This document shows, one piece after another, positions 41,948-49,433 of a stretch of 64,000 nt of DNA. The DNA is from an uncultured Ilumatobacter sp. GTDB lineage: Bacteria; Actinomycetota; Acidimicrobiia; Acidimicrobiales; Ilumatobacteraceae. How positions within the stretch are numbered: position 1 is the stretch's first letter; each line of letters starts with the position of its first letter. The position numbers and the translations under genes are program-made. The stretch covers positions 62,001 through 126,000 of the forward strand of contig CAJQPY010000003.1 in NCBI GenBank assembly GCA_905480335.1, read 5' to 3'. Below the pieces are notes generated by a model. The model was not told the origin of the DNA and did not search any database. It worked only from the letters and a program-made list of their open reading frames with translations.

Positions 41948-43528
41948 ATGACCAACCTGTATTCGACGCTTACCAATCGGTTTGCATCTCGCCTCGACGC
42001 GCCTTTTCTGCGAGTACCTGGCCAGTCGCCGTTGACCTATCGCGATATCGATCACCGTGCTGCGTGCATGGCGGGGGCGCTGAGCCGACTCGGCGTTGCG
42101 ACAGGTGATCGCGTCGTAGTCCAGATCGACAAGTCGACCGACAACGTCGCGCTGTATCTCGCTTGCCTCCGGATGGGCGCCGTTTTCCTCCCGCTGAACA
42201 CGGCATACACGTCGAGCGAAGTCGCCTACTTCGTTGATGATGCCTCGCCCACTGTCGTGGTCGCACGGCCTGGAACGCTCAACGATCTCCCAACGGTCGT
42301 CGTCGCATTGGGCACCGAGGGTGACGGCTCGTTCGGCGCAGCGACTGATGCCGCCGCGCCATTTGTTGGCATTGCGGAGCGCGACCCCGACGACCTCGCT
42401 GCGATGCTTTACACATCAGGTACGACGGGGCGCTCCAAAGGCGCCATGCTCACGCATGCGAACCTCGAGTCGAACGCGTTGGCTCTCCACGACTTTTGGG
42501 CGTTCAGGGCTGACGATGTCCTGCTACACACACTGCCGATCTTCCACGTGCACGGGCTGTTCGTTGCGCTGCACTGCGCAATGCTGTCCGGTAACGAGGT
42601 CATTTTTCTCCCGAAGTTCGAGGTCGCCCAGGTCATTGAACAACTTCCGAACGTCACGGTGATGATGGGTGTTCCCACTCAGTACACGCGTCTCCTCGCC
42701 CAGCCCCGACCCCAAACCCAAGTTCGAATTCAGGTGGATCCTGGCGCGAACCGTCATGATTCGCAGGGTTTTGAGGACTTGCATCAGGATCCACCGGCAT
42801 TTGATGCCGGTACGTGCTCGTCAATTCGACTGTTCACCTCCGGGTCGGCGCCGATGACTGAGGCCGTCCATACCGAGTTCACTTCGCGTACCGGCCACCA
42901 GATCCTCGAGCGCTACGGAATGACCGAAGCCGGCATGATCACGTCAAACCCATACACCGGGGACCGCGTGCCCGGCACCGTCGGGTTCGCTCTCCCCGGT
43001 GTCGAGTTGCGGGTCTGCGACGGCGACGGCCTCTCGGTTCCGACGGGCGCGACCGGTGTGGTCGAGATCCGCTCCCCCGGGCTTTTCGCTGGCTACTGGC
43101 AAATGCCGGAGAGAACAACTGCGGAGCACCGCTGTGACGGCTGGTTCATTACGGGTGATGTCGGATCCGTTGACGCCCAGGGTCGACTCACGCTCGAAGG
43201 CCGCTCGAGCGACATGATCATCAGCGGTGGTTACAACATCTATCCCAAGGAAGTCGAAATGGTTCTTGATGATCTTCCGGGTGTTCTGGAGACCGGCGTT
43301 ATCGGTGTCCCGCATCCCGACTTAGGTGAGGCCGTTGTTGCGGTGGTCGTGCGTGACGGCACCACCGACATTACTAACGACGAGCTTGCGGCATCGCTCG
43401 ACGGAGTGCTCGCCCGCTTCAAGCACCCCAAGCGCTACATCTCGGCCGAGGCACTTCCCCGCAACGCAATGTCAAAGGTGCAAAAGGCGGCCCTGCGCAC
43501 CGACTACTCGGACCTCTTCACCACCTGA
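41948..43528 (+). CDS. matB: Malonyl-CoA synthetase-like acyl-CoA ligase with in-frame insertion
   Basis: A 526-residue ANL-superfamily ligase that activates malonate (or a related acid) with ATP and CoA. Adenylation motifs: MLYTSGTTGRSKGAMLTH, LPIFHVHGLFVALHCAMLSG, ILERYGMTEAGMITSNPY, GWFITGDVGSVDAQGRL and IISGGYNIYPKEVE; the catalytic Lys is in PRNAMSKVQKAAL. The HVHGL and RYGMTE segments match MatB. Between LLAQPR and FDAGTCSS, where relatives run straight on, about 31 extra residues are encoded by a palindromic element (about 42711-42803). The frame is kept, but the loop lies near the acyl pocket, so activity is uncertain. Confidence 0.87.
   Translation: MTNLYSTLTNRFASRLDAPFLRVPGQSPLTYRDIDHRAACMAGALSRLGVATGDRVVVQIDKSTDNVALYLACLRMGAVFLPLNTAYTSSEVAYFVDDASPTVVVARPGTLNDLPTVVVALGTEGDGSFGAATDAAAPFVGIAERDPDDLAAMLYTSGTTGRSKGAMLTHANLESNALALHDFWAFRADDVLLHTLPIFHVHGLFVALHCAMLSGNEVIFLPKFEVAQVIEQLPNVTVMMGVPTQYTRLLAQPRPQTQVRIQVDPGANRHDSQGFEDLHQDPPAFDAGTCSSIRLFTSGSAPMTEAVHTEFTSRTGHQILERYGMTEAGMITSNPYTGDRVPGTVGFALPGVELRVCDGDGLSVPTGATGVVEIRSPGLFAGYWQMPERTTAEHRCDGWFITGDVGSVDAQGRLTLEGRSSDMIISGGYNIYPKEVEMVLDDLPGVLETGVIGVPHPDLGEAVVAVVVRDGTTDITNDELAASLDGVLARFKHPKRYISAEALPRNAMSKVQKAALRTDYSDLFTT
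42733..42795. repeat. Inverted-repeat element inside matB
   Basis: GGTGGATCCTG at 42733-42743 and CAGGATCCACC at 42785-42795 are perfect 11-base inverted copies 41 bases apart, with two further G-C pairs just inside. The element, with flanks to about 42711 and 42803, corresponds to residues absent from other MatB proteins, so it looks like a small palindromic insertion kept in frame. Confidence 0.7.
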
Positions 43529-43679
43529 GAGCGAGCAGTCGGCTTCCGAACGCTCAGCAAGGTCAGGAAGCCCGGCTTGCCCACCGAAATCCCTTCGATC
43601 TAAGGATGACCATGACGACCGTTGAGTATCCTGTGATCTGTTCGTAATTTTCGCCAAGGGGCCCGGGGGCGCCATCTCG

Positions 43680-44048
43680 TCAGGCGACGCGCCGCAGTTG
43701 GCGCGAGACCACGTTGAGCACCTTCTTGCGTGCAACGCGCTTGTCCACAAGCTTCTTGCGTGCCCGACGGTCGCCAGTGACGCGTTCGCGCAGCAGCCGA
43801 CGATCACTCTTGCTCCGCAGCTTGCAGTACACATCGGGCGCGCTGTTGTCCAGATCTGTGACGACGACAGGGCCGTTGCACAATCCGACGCACTTCAACT
43901 CGATGACATCACAGTCGACCGCCAGCATCTTGCGGACTTTCGCGAACTCACACCGTTGTCGGCAGTCCTTACCGACGCAAAGCGCCACCGACGGTCGCTC
44001 GCTCAGGTCGCCCTCCGCAGCAACCGGGAGGCATCGTTGATCAGCCAA
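43680..44048 (-). CDS. Thioredoxin-like [2Fe-2S] ferredoxin with basic tail
   Basis: A 122-residue protein. Four cysteines in the pattern C-x4-C (CVGKDC, residues 24-29) and C-x3-C (CVGLC, 53-57) followed by NGPVVV match thioredoxin-like [2Fe-2S] proteins (NuoE/AaFd type), not Bfd. The last 45 or so residues are strikingly basic (DRRARKKLVDKRVARKK), which is not part of that fold. The first codon of the longest frame is TTG at 44048, overlapping the bacterioferritin gene by eight bases; a GTG at 43988 is an alternative. Its place after ideR and bfr suggests electron transfer in iron storage or mobilisation. Confidence 0.75.
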   Translation of the reverse strand: MADQRCLPVAAEGDLSERPSVALCVGKDCRQRCEFAKVRKMLAVDCDVIELKCVGLCNGPVVVTDLDNSAPDVYCKLRSKSDRRLLRERVTGDRRARKKLVDKRVARKKVLNVVSRQLRRVA

Positions 44049-44484
44049 TGGTGTAATCCCGCAGCAGCTTGTTCATTTCAATGACATGCAGCTCTTCGGC
44101 GCCGATTTGGCCGCGGGCGTACTCTTCGAGGTAGACCGAGTTGTTCTCAGCGAGCCCAAGGAGCTTGCGGTAAAGGTCGAGCGCACGTCGCTCGTGAGCC
44201 ACTGACTCGTTGAGGATTGCTTCGACCGAATGGTCGTGCGTCTCCTCGATTGCACCGATCCCTTGGGTCGGGTGACCTCCGAGCCCGGTCAAAATCTCAC
44301 CGGCTTGTCGGGCGTGCACCAGTGACTCATCGGCCTGTTCTTGCATGAACGCGACCAGCGGTAAACGGTTCGGTCCAGTGATCACGAGGGAGTAGTGCGT
44401 GTAGCGGATGACCCCAGCGAGCTCAGCCAACATGATGTCGTTAAGGACTGGGTTGACTTCGCTGGTATCGATAAACGATTCCAC
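44041..44484 (-). CDS. bfr: Bacterioferritin-like ferritin
   Basis: A 147-residue four-helix ferritin. Di-iron ligand candidates are the Glu in LAELAGVIRYTHY, ExxH in ADESLVHARQAGEIL, Glu in NESVAHERRALDLY and ExxH in GAEELHVIEMNKLL, in the order of the bacterioferritin ferroxidase centre. The haem-ligand Met next to the first ExxH is not present (Leu), so haem binding is doubtful. The GTG at 44484 has a GAGAG-like site upstream; a longer frame overlaps ideR and has no similarity. It stores iron, and the adjacent repressor gene suggests iron-controlled expression. Confidence 0.85.
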   Translation of the reverse strand: MESFIDTSEVNPVLNDIMLAELAGVIRYTHYSLVITGPNRLPLVAFMQEQADESLVHARQAGEILTGLGGHPTQGIGAIEETHDHSVEAILNESVAHERRALDLYRKLLGLAENNSVYLEEYARGQIGAEELHVIEMNKLLRDYTIG

Positions 44485-44536
44485 AGATCTTGCTCTCTTT
44501 CGCTGCTTTTCAGGTTCTTGTGGCGGCAGGTATTGC

Positions 44537-45196
44537 TCAGGTGCTGACCAGGATGCGTTCCCCCGTGAATGCAGCGACGCCAAGCGCGTTATTGCCGACT
44601 TGCACAGTGAGCGTTCCATCAGGGGCGGCTGAGGCGAGACAGACGGTCTCGCCGGGCCGAATCGAGGCCGCTTCAAGAAACTCGAGCAGACCCGGTTGAA
44701 ATTCGAGCTCCTCAGTGATTCGACGGATGACCACCGGGGCACCGACTTCGGCTTCGCTGAGCGCAATCAGGTCGCGTTGCTTGAAGTCTGAGCCGGGAAT
44801 GGGGTTGCCGTGTGGGCAGGTCGTGGGATGACCGAGCAGTTCGCTCATTGCCAGTTCGACGGCTTCGCTCATGACGTGCTCCCAGCGGCCGGCTTCGTGA
44901 TGCGCTTCAGCCCATGAAAGTTTGAGTACGTCGGTAAGGAAGCGCTCGGCGAGCCGGTGTCGGCGAACCACGGTTTCGGCGAGCCGCTGGCCGGCCGCGG
45001 TGAGGCGTAGAGCGCCGTCGTGGGTCACGAGACCCTCTGCGGACATCTTCTTGATCATCTCCGAAACTGCAGGTCGGCTGACGTCGAGGCGTTCGGCAAT
45101 GCGCGCCTGGATCACATCGAGGTCGTCTTCACCAAGCTCGAAGATGCACTCGCAGTACTCCTCGAACGCAGGATGAAACTCTCCAGAACGATCCAT
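44537..45196 (-). CDS. ideR: Iron-dependent repressor, DtxR/IdeR family
   Basis: A 219-residue DtxR-family protein. The N-terminal HTH reads IAERLDVSRPAVSEMIKKMS. Domain 2 has metal-ligand candidates in RRHRLAERFLTDVL, HEAGRWEHVMS and a Cys-His segment HPTTCPHGNPIPG. The C-terminal SH3-like FeoA domain (about 145-219) ends TVQVGNNALGVAAFTGERI. It represses iron uptake and controls storage when Fe(II) is plentiful. It is the first gene of ideR-bfr-ferredoxin. The strong iron-box palindrome at 47481-47512 is a probable target. Confidence 0.92.
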   Translation of the reverse strand: MDRSGEFHPAFEEYCECIFELGEDDLDVIQARIAERLDVSRPAVSEMIKKMSAEGLVTHDGALRLTAAGQRLAETVVRRHRLAERFLTDVLKLSWAEAHHEAGRWEHVMSEAVELAMSELLGHPTTCPHGNPIPGSDFKQRDLIALSEAEVGAPVVIRRITEELEFQPGLLEFLEAASIRPGETVCLASAAPDGTLTVQVGNNALGVAAFTGERILVST

Positions 45197-45300
45197 GCAG
45201 GAAGTGTACCGGTTGGCCTACAGTAATTGTAAAGGTAACTTAACCAATGGGGCCGGTGGTGAGGTCAGACGTCGACAGCCTGCCCGGCAAGCCACTGTCG

Positions 45301-45857
45301 CTACACCTCGTCGGTGTGATCACGTCGCCGATACAGCGAGACCGACAAGGTCTTCTTTGCGGCGTTGCACTCGGCGAACAGGCGCTTGCGAATCGCTTGA
45401 ACCTCTTCTGCCTCGCCGTGGACGGATACATTGATGGATTCCGCAGACGTGAAATCAATTTCACAGTCGGCGCTCTCGCCGACGAATGCGACCGCTGGCG
45501 ACTTGCGTCACTCGCCATCAACCAGCATCGACGCGACGTCGGGATTGGCTAACGTCTGCCGGTTGCATAACCGAGGAATACGCAGAGGCCACTACCAGCC
45601 GCACCATCGGCCACGTCGTGAGCTGCGGCAAGAGTTGCTGTTTCGCGCAGAGTCAGCGGCTGGCGCTGACATATGTCTACTGCCCTGAGCTCCGAGGCGA
45701 CAAGCCCATTTGAAGCGTCATTGCTTGCGGCCTCACCAGCTGAGGTTGCCGGGGTCTCTGGCGCTGCCGTCTCGACTGACGTAGTTCGTCCATCGTCGGA
45801 ACCGCATACGGCGAGGACCACGGGTGGTGCTACCGCAACAGATGTGAAGCGCTTCAC
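45301..45857 (-). pseudogene. Broken lipoprotein gene and downstream remnant
   Basis: A GTG at 45857 overlaps the preceding stop (GTGA) and starts MKRFTSVAVAPPVVLAVCGSD, a lipoprotein-like signal with a poor lipobox (LAVC), followed by a Thr/Ala/Glu-rich linker. The expected binding-protein domain is missing: the frame runs 102 codons and ends at 45549. Further down, another frame without its own start (45301-45507) reads like real protein (SPAVAFVGESADCEIDF; VSVHGEAEEVQAIRKRLF). The simplest view is one gene, perhaps for an iron or haem binding lipoprotein, broken by deletions. I cannot name the family of the 3' piece. Confidence 0.45.
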
Positions 45858-46405
45858 GCTGCACCTTCCTTGCGATTGTTCGAGTGAGTGATCGCTATCG
45901 CGGAGCGGCGCAGTTCTTCGACAAAGAATGCGGCCGCTACCTGCGCCGCTATCTCATCGAGTGCGTAGTGGTACCGAGCATCATTTACGCTGATGGCGAG
46001 GACAGTCACACCGAGACCCGAGTCGGGCTTAAGGGACGCGCGCATTGCGCTTTCGGGGACGGCCTCGAGACCAATATCTTCCATCACGTCGGCCGCGCGT
46101 TGAGGGTCGAGCAGGGTGACCACCCAGCGCCGTGCGACATCGTCGCGGAGCGACGAGAACACGCCACCGCCGAGGTCGATCAGGGTCCCGCCGAAGGTGA
46201 TGTCAACGACTCGTTTGGAATAATCAGGCTGGGTCGGGCATGCACTTGCTGCAGCGACGCGCCGCAGCGCGCACGGATCAATGTCGGCTGCTGGATGGTG
46301 ACTGACGACGATTTGCTCACCGCGATCAGTCGACAAATGCAGCTCAGCGCCGCGTACGGTGTGGGCGAGCGCAACCGCAAGGCGAAGGCGTTCCAGTGAT
46401 GTCAT
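45854..46405 (-). CDS. Uncharacterised protein of the haem/iron locus
   Basis: A 183-residue soluble protein I do not recognise. The ATG at 46405 has AGGAG seven bases upstream. Visible features are an N-terminal helix (LERLRLAVALAHTVRGAEL), a mixed middle part with VVDITFGGTLIDLGGGVFSS, and a C-terminal helix (YHYALDEIAAQVAAAFFVEE). There are no membrane segments and no obvious metal-binding motif beyond scattered His and two Cys. It follows hugZ by 82 bases on the same strand and overlaps the next, broken gene, so it is probably part of an iron-regulated operon. Confidence 0.7.
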   Translation of the reverse strand: MTSLERLRLAVALAHTVRGAELHLSTDRGEQIVVSHHPAADIDPCALRRVAAASACPTQPDYSKRVVDITFGGTLIDLGGGVFSSLRDDVARRWVVTLLDPQRAADVMEDIGLEAVPESAMRASLKPDSGLGVTVLAISVNDARYHYALDEIAAQVAAAFFVEELRRSAIAITHSNNRKEGAA

Positions 46406-46487
46406 TGTTGGCTCCTGGCAATTGGTGTACGGGTTGATGAGAGACGCGGAGTCCGGTTTGGCCTGATCGAGAGCAAATCTGAAGGGT

Positions 46488-47309
46488 TCAGCTGCTCTGT
46501 GCGGCTGTGGCGCGTCGAACAAGAGCGACCGACGCAGCGCGCACCGAGTCGGGGGCCTTGAGTGGCTCAGCGAATGCAACACGAGCCGTTGCGAGGTGGC
46601 TGCCATCGGACCGGTAAGCGTCGAAGGTCATGCCGTAGCGATCGATTGAGGACACCGGAGCACGGACCGCGTCACGAACACCTGCGAGCTGTTGGACGAT
46701 AGAGACACAGGCCTCGGCGTGATCGGCATCGAGGTGCTCAATCATTGGTCCTGCGTGCGGCAGCACCGGGTCTGCCACAGCGTTGGCGTAGCTGCGACCA
46801 GTAGCCCAGCCCATCACACCGAACCCACCGACGTAGCGGAGAGTTGCAACGCCGAGCCGCCACCACGAAAAGTCGGGGAATTCGACGTAGTGCCGGGCAA
46901 ACGGATGAAGATCGAGGTGTGCTTCGATCTCGTCTTCGGTGGGATCGACGGGCATGAACGATCCAATCGCTGTAACTCGGGCTAGCGAGAGTGGATCGAT
47001 GCCTGGGGCGCTCGGCGCCTCAATGAGCACGCTCGCTCTGGGGTCGCCCTGCAGGTTGCGCGTGTGCTCAGCGAAAGATGACACGCAGACAAGTGGTGCC
47101 CCAGCAGTGAATGCAGAGTACGGAGCGATTGACGTGTAGGGATGCCCCGAATCAGTCAGCGTCGACAACGTCGCGATTCCGCCTGGTTCGATCAGGGTGC
47201 GCGACAGTTCCGCGTACGACGGGAACGTCGCAAGATCTCCAACGATGGGCGGCCCTGCAGACCTGTGGGGATCGACGGCGTTACCCGCCGCAGAGCTAGG
47301 TGTCGTCAT
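46488..47309 (-). CDS. hugZ: HugZ-like haem utilisation protein
   Basis: A 273-residue split-barrel protein of the HugZ/PNPOx-like group with a C-terminal DUF2470 domain. N-terminal part: GGIATLSTLTDSGHPYTSIA and RNLQGDPRASVLIEAP; middle: FSWWRLGVATLRYVGGFGVM; DUF2470: MIEHLDADHAEACVSIVQQL, where His residues serve haem binding in HugZ. HugZ proteins open haem oxidatively to release iron. The ATG at 47309 has AAGGAG upstream. The iron-box palindrome lies about 170 bases ahead, consistent with repression by IdeR when iron is sufficient. Confidence 0.85.
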   Translation of the reverse strand: MTTPSSAAGNAVDPHRSAGPPIVGDLATFPSYAELSRTLIEPGGIATLSTLTDSGHPYTSIAPYSAFTAGAPLVCVSSFAEHTRNLQGDPRASVLIEAPSAPGIDPLSLARVTAIGSFMPVDPTEDEIEAHLDLHPFARHYVEFPDFSWWRLGVATLRYVGGFGVMGWATGRSYANAVADPVLPHAGPMIEHLDADHAEACVSIVQQLAGVRDAVRAPVSSIDRYGMTFDAYRSDGSHLATARVAFAEPLKAPDSVRAASVALVRRATAAQSS

Positions 47310-47480
47310 CACATGTCTCCTTGCGGGTCGGCAGTAGTCAGTCGGGGAACCCGCCAGCACGCGGGCCTCTGCAGGGCAGCACCTGCACACTGCTGCCCTG
47401 CAGGTTCAGGACACCAACAGAAGACGACGGTCACCACTAATAATCCGCCAGCAGTGCAGAGAGGGCCGGTGCGCTCCATT

Positions 47481-47512
47481 CGTTGTATGTTAGGTATACC
47501 TAACATGCAACG
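47481..47512. promoter_or_regulatory. Iron box (DtxR/IdeR operator)
   Basis: A 32-bp palindrome with only one mismatched pair (47486/47507). Its core TTAGGTATACCTAA is the half-site structure of DtxR/IdeR boxes (TTAGG...CCTAA). It stands about 170 bases upstream of hugZ on the minus strand and 47 bases upstream of a small plus-strand frame at 47559. The local ideR gene provides the matching repressor. Confidence 0.8.
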
Positions 47513-47847
47513 CAAACTACGCCTAGTAACCCGGGGGAACCGATAGATTGAGGGACAGATGTTTGCGCTAGGTCGCAAGATTGCGTTCGTCGAAGACCCC
47601 GGCAAGTTCAGGTACGAACCCCTCGGTACCGGACCCACTGTCTCATGCTGGACGGCACGTGCCACCTCATCGAGACCCTGGAGACCCGCCCACACTGCAC
47701 ATCGCGTGCGGCAAACGGTCCATCCGTTCCATTCGCCTCGCAAGTTCTTCGTCTGGTCCTCGATGGGATCCGGCGGCCTGAATCCTAATCGTCTCAGTGC
47801 TAGCGCTCGAACTCGGAACGATCTCGCACGTTTCCCCTGTTCAACGG
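47513..47847. other. Intergenic region with a possible small plus-strand frame
   Basis: An ATG at 47559 preceded by GAGGG opens a frame whose first 25 codons look protein-like (MFALGRKIAFVEDPGKFRYE). It then loses plausibility and runs on into the tRNA gene at 47903. Another frame continues with CHLIETLETRPHC and stops near 47800. It may be a truncated iron-regulated gene; I cannot name it. Confidence 0.3.
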
Positions 47848-47936
47848 TGGTGCCCGGGGCGGGACTTGAACCCGCACTCTCCCTGGGGAGAAGGGGGGTT
47901 TAAGCCCCCCGCGTCTGCCAATTTCGCCACCCGGGC
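47848..47936 (-). tRNA. tRNA-Leu (anticodon TAA)
   Basis: On the minus strand a complete class II tRNA folds. The acceptor stem is GCCCGGG/CCCGGGC, followed by discriminator A and an encoded CCA. The D-arm region contains TGGCGAAATTGGCAGACGC, and the anticodon arm is GGGGGG-CTTAAAC-CCCCC with TAA in the loop. There is a long variable arm (CTCCCCAGGGAG) and a T-arm GCGGGTTCAAGTCCCGC. The variable arm and TAA anticodon identify leucine, reading UUA/UUG. Confidence 0.95.
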
Positions 47937-47958
47937 GGGCAAGAGAAGACTACGCCGG

Positions 47959-48282
47959 TCATGAGGCGACGCACAGCTCTTGAGAGGCCATAACCTGCCA
48001 GAGCTCATTGCGAACCCGGTCGGCATCAGGTGTGGCCAGACCGTTGGCGATGACGACCCCCTCGATCATGTCGGCGAGCACGGCTTCACGCTGGCGGCTC
48101 TTCACGCGAACGGAGACTACAGGGTCGGCACCTGAGGGACCGCCACGTCGACGAATGCTGCGATCAACTCCGACAAGTCGGGGCGGGCAGCGGAAGCTCG
48201 GTGCGACAAGCGAACTCGCCACTGCTGCTCGGGTCAGTACCCGGGCGGCATGTGCGAATTCGACGGTCGAAGAAATCTCCAT
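47959..48282 (-). CDS. Small hypothetical protein
   Basis: A 107-residue protein starting at the ATG at 48282. It has an N-terminal helix (VEFAHAARVLTRAAVASSLV), a basic middle (GVDRSIRRRGG) and an acidic-helical end (EAVLADMIEGVVIANGLATP). Amino-acid use looks coding, and similar short proteins occur in actinobacteria, but no family or function can be assigned. It lies 22 bases beyond the tRNA gene on the same strand. A much longer frame upstream exists but looks non-coding. Confidence 0.55.
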   Translation of the reverse strand: MEISSTVEFAHAARVLTRAAVASSLVAPSFRCPPRLVGVDRSIRRRGGPSGADPVVSVRVKSRQREAVLADMIEGVVIANGLATPDADRVRNELWQVMASQELCVAS

Positions 48283-48732
48283 GGCCTTATGTTGGCGCAC
48301 GGGTACTTCAGAGTTCACGAGATTGATATCGCTCTCGCACCCGCAACCACCGCCTTGGTCGCCGAATTGGTCGCCATAACCGCATCGATCGCCGTCAGGG
48401 TCCAAGCGGAGAGCCTGACGGTGTCCCGCTCGCAGTCTGTGCATCGGTGCGCAGCGCGAACAGGTCGGCTGCGTGCGGCGCCAGCCTGATCCGCGGCGAT
48501 GAGATTTTGTTTTACCCACGGCGGCGAGGGTGAGCTCCTTGAGCAGGGTCATCGAAGACGTACAGATCGTCGATCGGCGCTGTCGAAGCGAAGAAGACGC
48601 CGCAATGTAAAGCGAGGCCGATCGGAGCATTCGGCATCGGGTCCCGTGCTCCTCAGAATCGGTAGTTGCAAAAACGGACCAAACACCGGAATCGCCGCGT
48701 TGAGTTGCAGGTCGCCACCTTGCAGGTGAGGG
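48283..48732. other. Intergenic region, no convincing gene
   Basis: The minus-strand frame stays open through most of this stretch, but its composition (Cys/Arg-rich, no pattern) looks non-coding. No RNA gene or strong dyad was seen. It should contain the promoter of the small hypothetical gene. Confidence 0.4.
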
Positions 48733-49308
48733 TTACTCGGCGGGCGACGGGTCGGTGATTGGTGGCGGTTCGGGCATGGCGCCTGGCCCGAGGTAAACGA
48801 TCACTTTGGCCACACCAACACCCGACACCGGTGGCATCTCCGACACAGGAAGGATCTCGATGTCGTCGAGTTCGTATCCTAGGTCGAGCGCCGCGATTTC
48901 GGCCTCACCGAGGAACGGCTCGACGTAGTAGATCGTCGTTTCCCGGGCCTGCGTCGCGCCAACTACACCGCGTACGTCAAAGTATCCGCGATCGCTGAGC
49001 GTGTTGATGACCGGTTGGAGTCGCTCGCCGGCGCTCGTTCCGTTCACGACAAGCACACCGACGAAGAAGCGTTCGGTCGGCACCAGGGTGGTGGGCGGCA
49101 CCGTTGAGGTAGTGGTCGTGGTCGTCGGCGGAATCGTGGTGGTCGTAGTCGTCGTAGTCGTCGTCGGCGGCATCGTCGTCGTCGTGGTCGTCGTCGTGGT
49201 CGTCGCAGGAACGGTACTTTCCTCGGTCACCTCAAGAAAGATGAACGTTGCTATCAGTCCGACAACGATCGTCGCCAGAATAATGTTCAGTGCGGCAGTG
49301 CGAGACAT
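48733..49308 (-). CDS. LytR C-terminal domain protein with Thr-rich linker
   Basis: A 191-residue envelope protein: N-terminal membrane anchor (ALNIILATIVVGLIATFIFL), a linker at about 34-75 of threonine runs broken by MPP and IPP, and a LytR_C domain (VGVLVVNGTSAGERLQPV; INTLSDRGYFDVRGVVGA; TTIYYVEPFLGEAEIAALD). The domain occurs at the C-terminus of LCP cell-wall ligases and alone in many actinobacteria, on the outer face of the membrane. The linker probably spans the peptidoglycan or is glycosylated; this is inference. It is encoded by a GTC/GTG-type microsatellite on the plus strand. Confidence 0.85.
   Translation of the reverse strand: MSRTAALNIILATIVVGLIATFIFLEVTEESTVPATTTTTTTTTTMPPTTTTTTTTTTIPPTTTTTTSTVPPTTLVPTERFFVGVLVVNGTSAGERLQPVINTLSDRGYFDVRGVVGATQARETTIYYVEPFLGEAEIAALDLGYELDDIEILPVSEMPPVSGVGVAKVIVYLGPGAMPEPPPITDPSPAE
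49108..49203. repeat. Trinucleotide repeat coding a poly-Thr linker
   Basis: About 96 bases of near-perfect gtc/gtg/gta triplets (plus strand) coding two runs of ten Thr and one of six, separated by MPP and IPP. Slippage here would change linker length in whole codons without a frameshift. Confidence 0.85.
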
Positions 49309-49433
49309 GAATCAGCGACGTGCAAGCTTTGAGTCGATCAGGCGTAGATCGCCGTTTGCACCATTCATGACGGCGAGAGGCTAGCGGACACTGTGTCTCC
49401 GAGCCGCGCACCCTCCGCCTACAGTCCAGGGCT

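Noticed and set aside
43680..44048. Bacterioferritin-associated ferredoxin (Bfd)
   Set aside because: Bfd has a different cysteine spacing; C-x4-C and C-x3-C followed by NGP match the thioredoxin-like [2Fe-2S] family.
45225..45247. Iron box directly upstream of ideR (aaggtaacttaacc)
   Set aside because: The half sites are offset by one base and match the DtxR consensus poorly; the site near 47.5 kb is far better. Autoregulation cannot be claimed from this.
47959..48630. A 223-residue protein extending upstream of the small hypothetical gene
   Set aside because: The upstream 116 codons are Cys/Arg-rich with no pattern and look like open non-coding frame; only the part from 48282 looks coding.
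49101..49211. CRISPR-like or other regulatory direct repeats
   Set aside because: The repeats are contiguous triplets coding threonine in a real gene, with no spacers.
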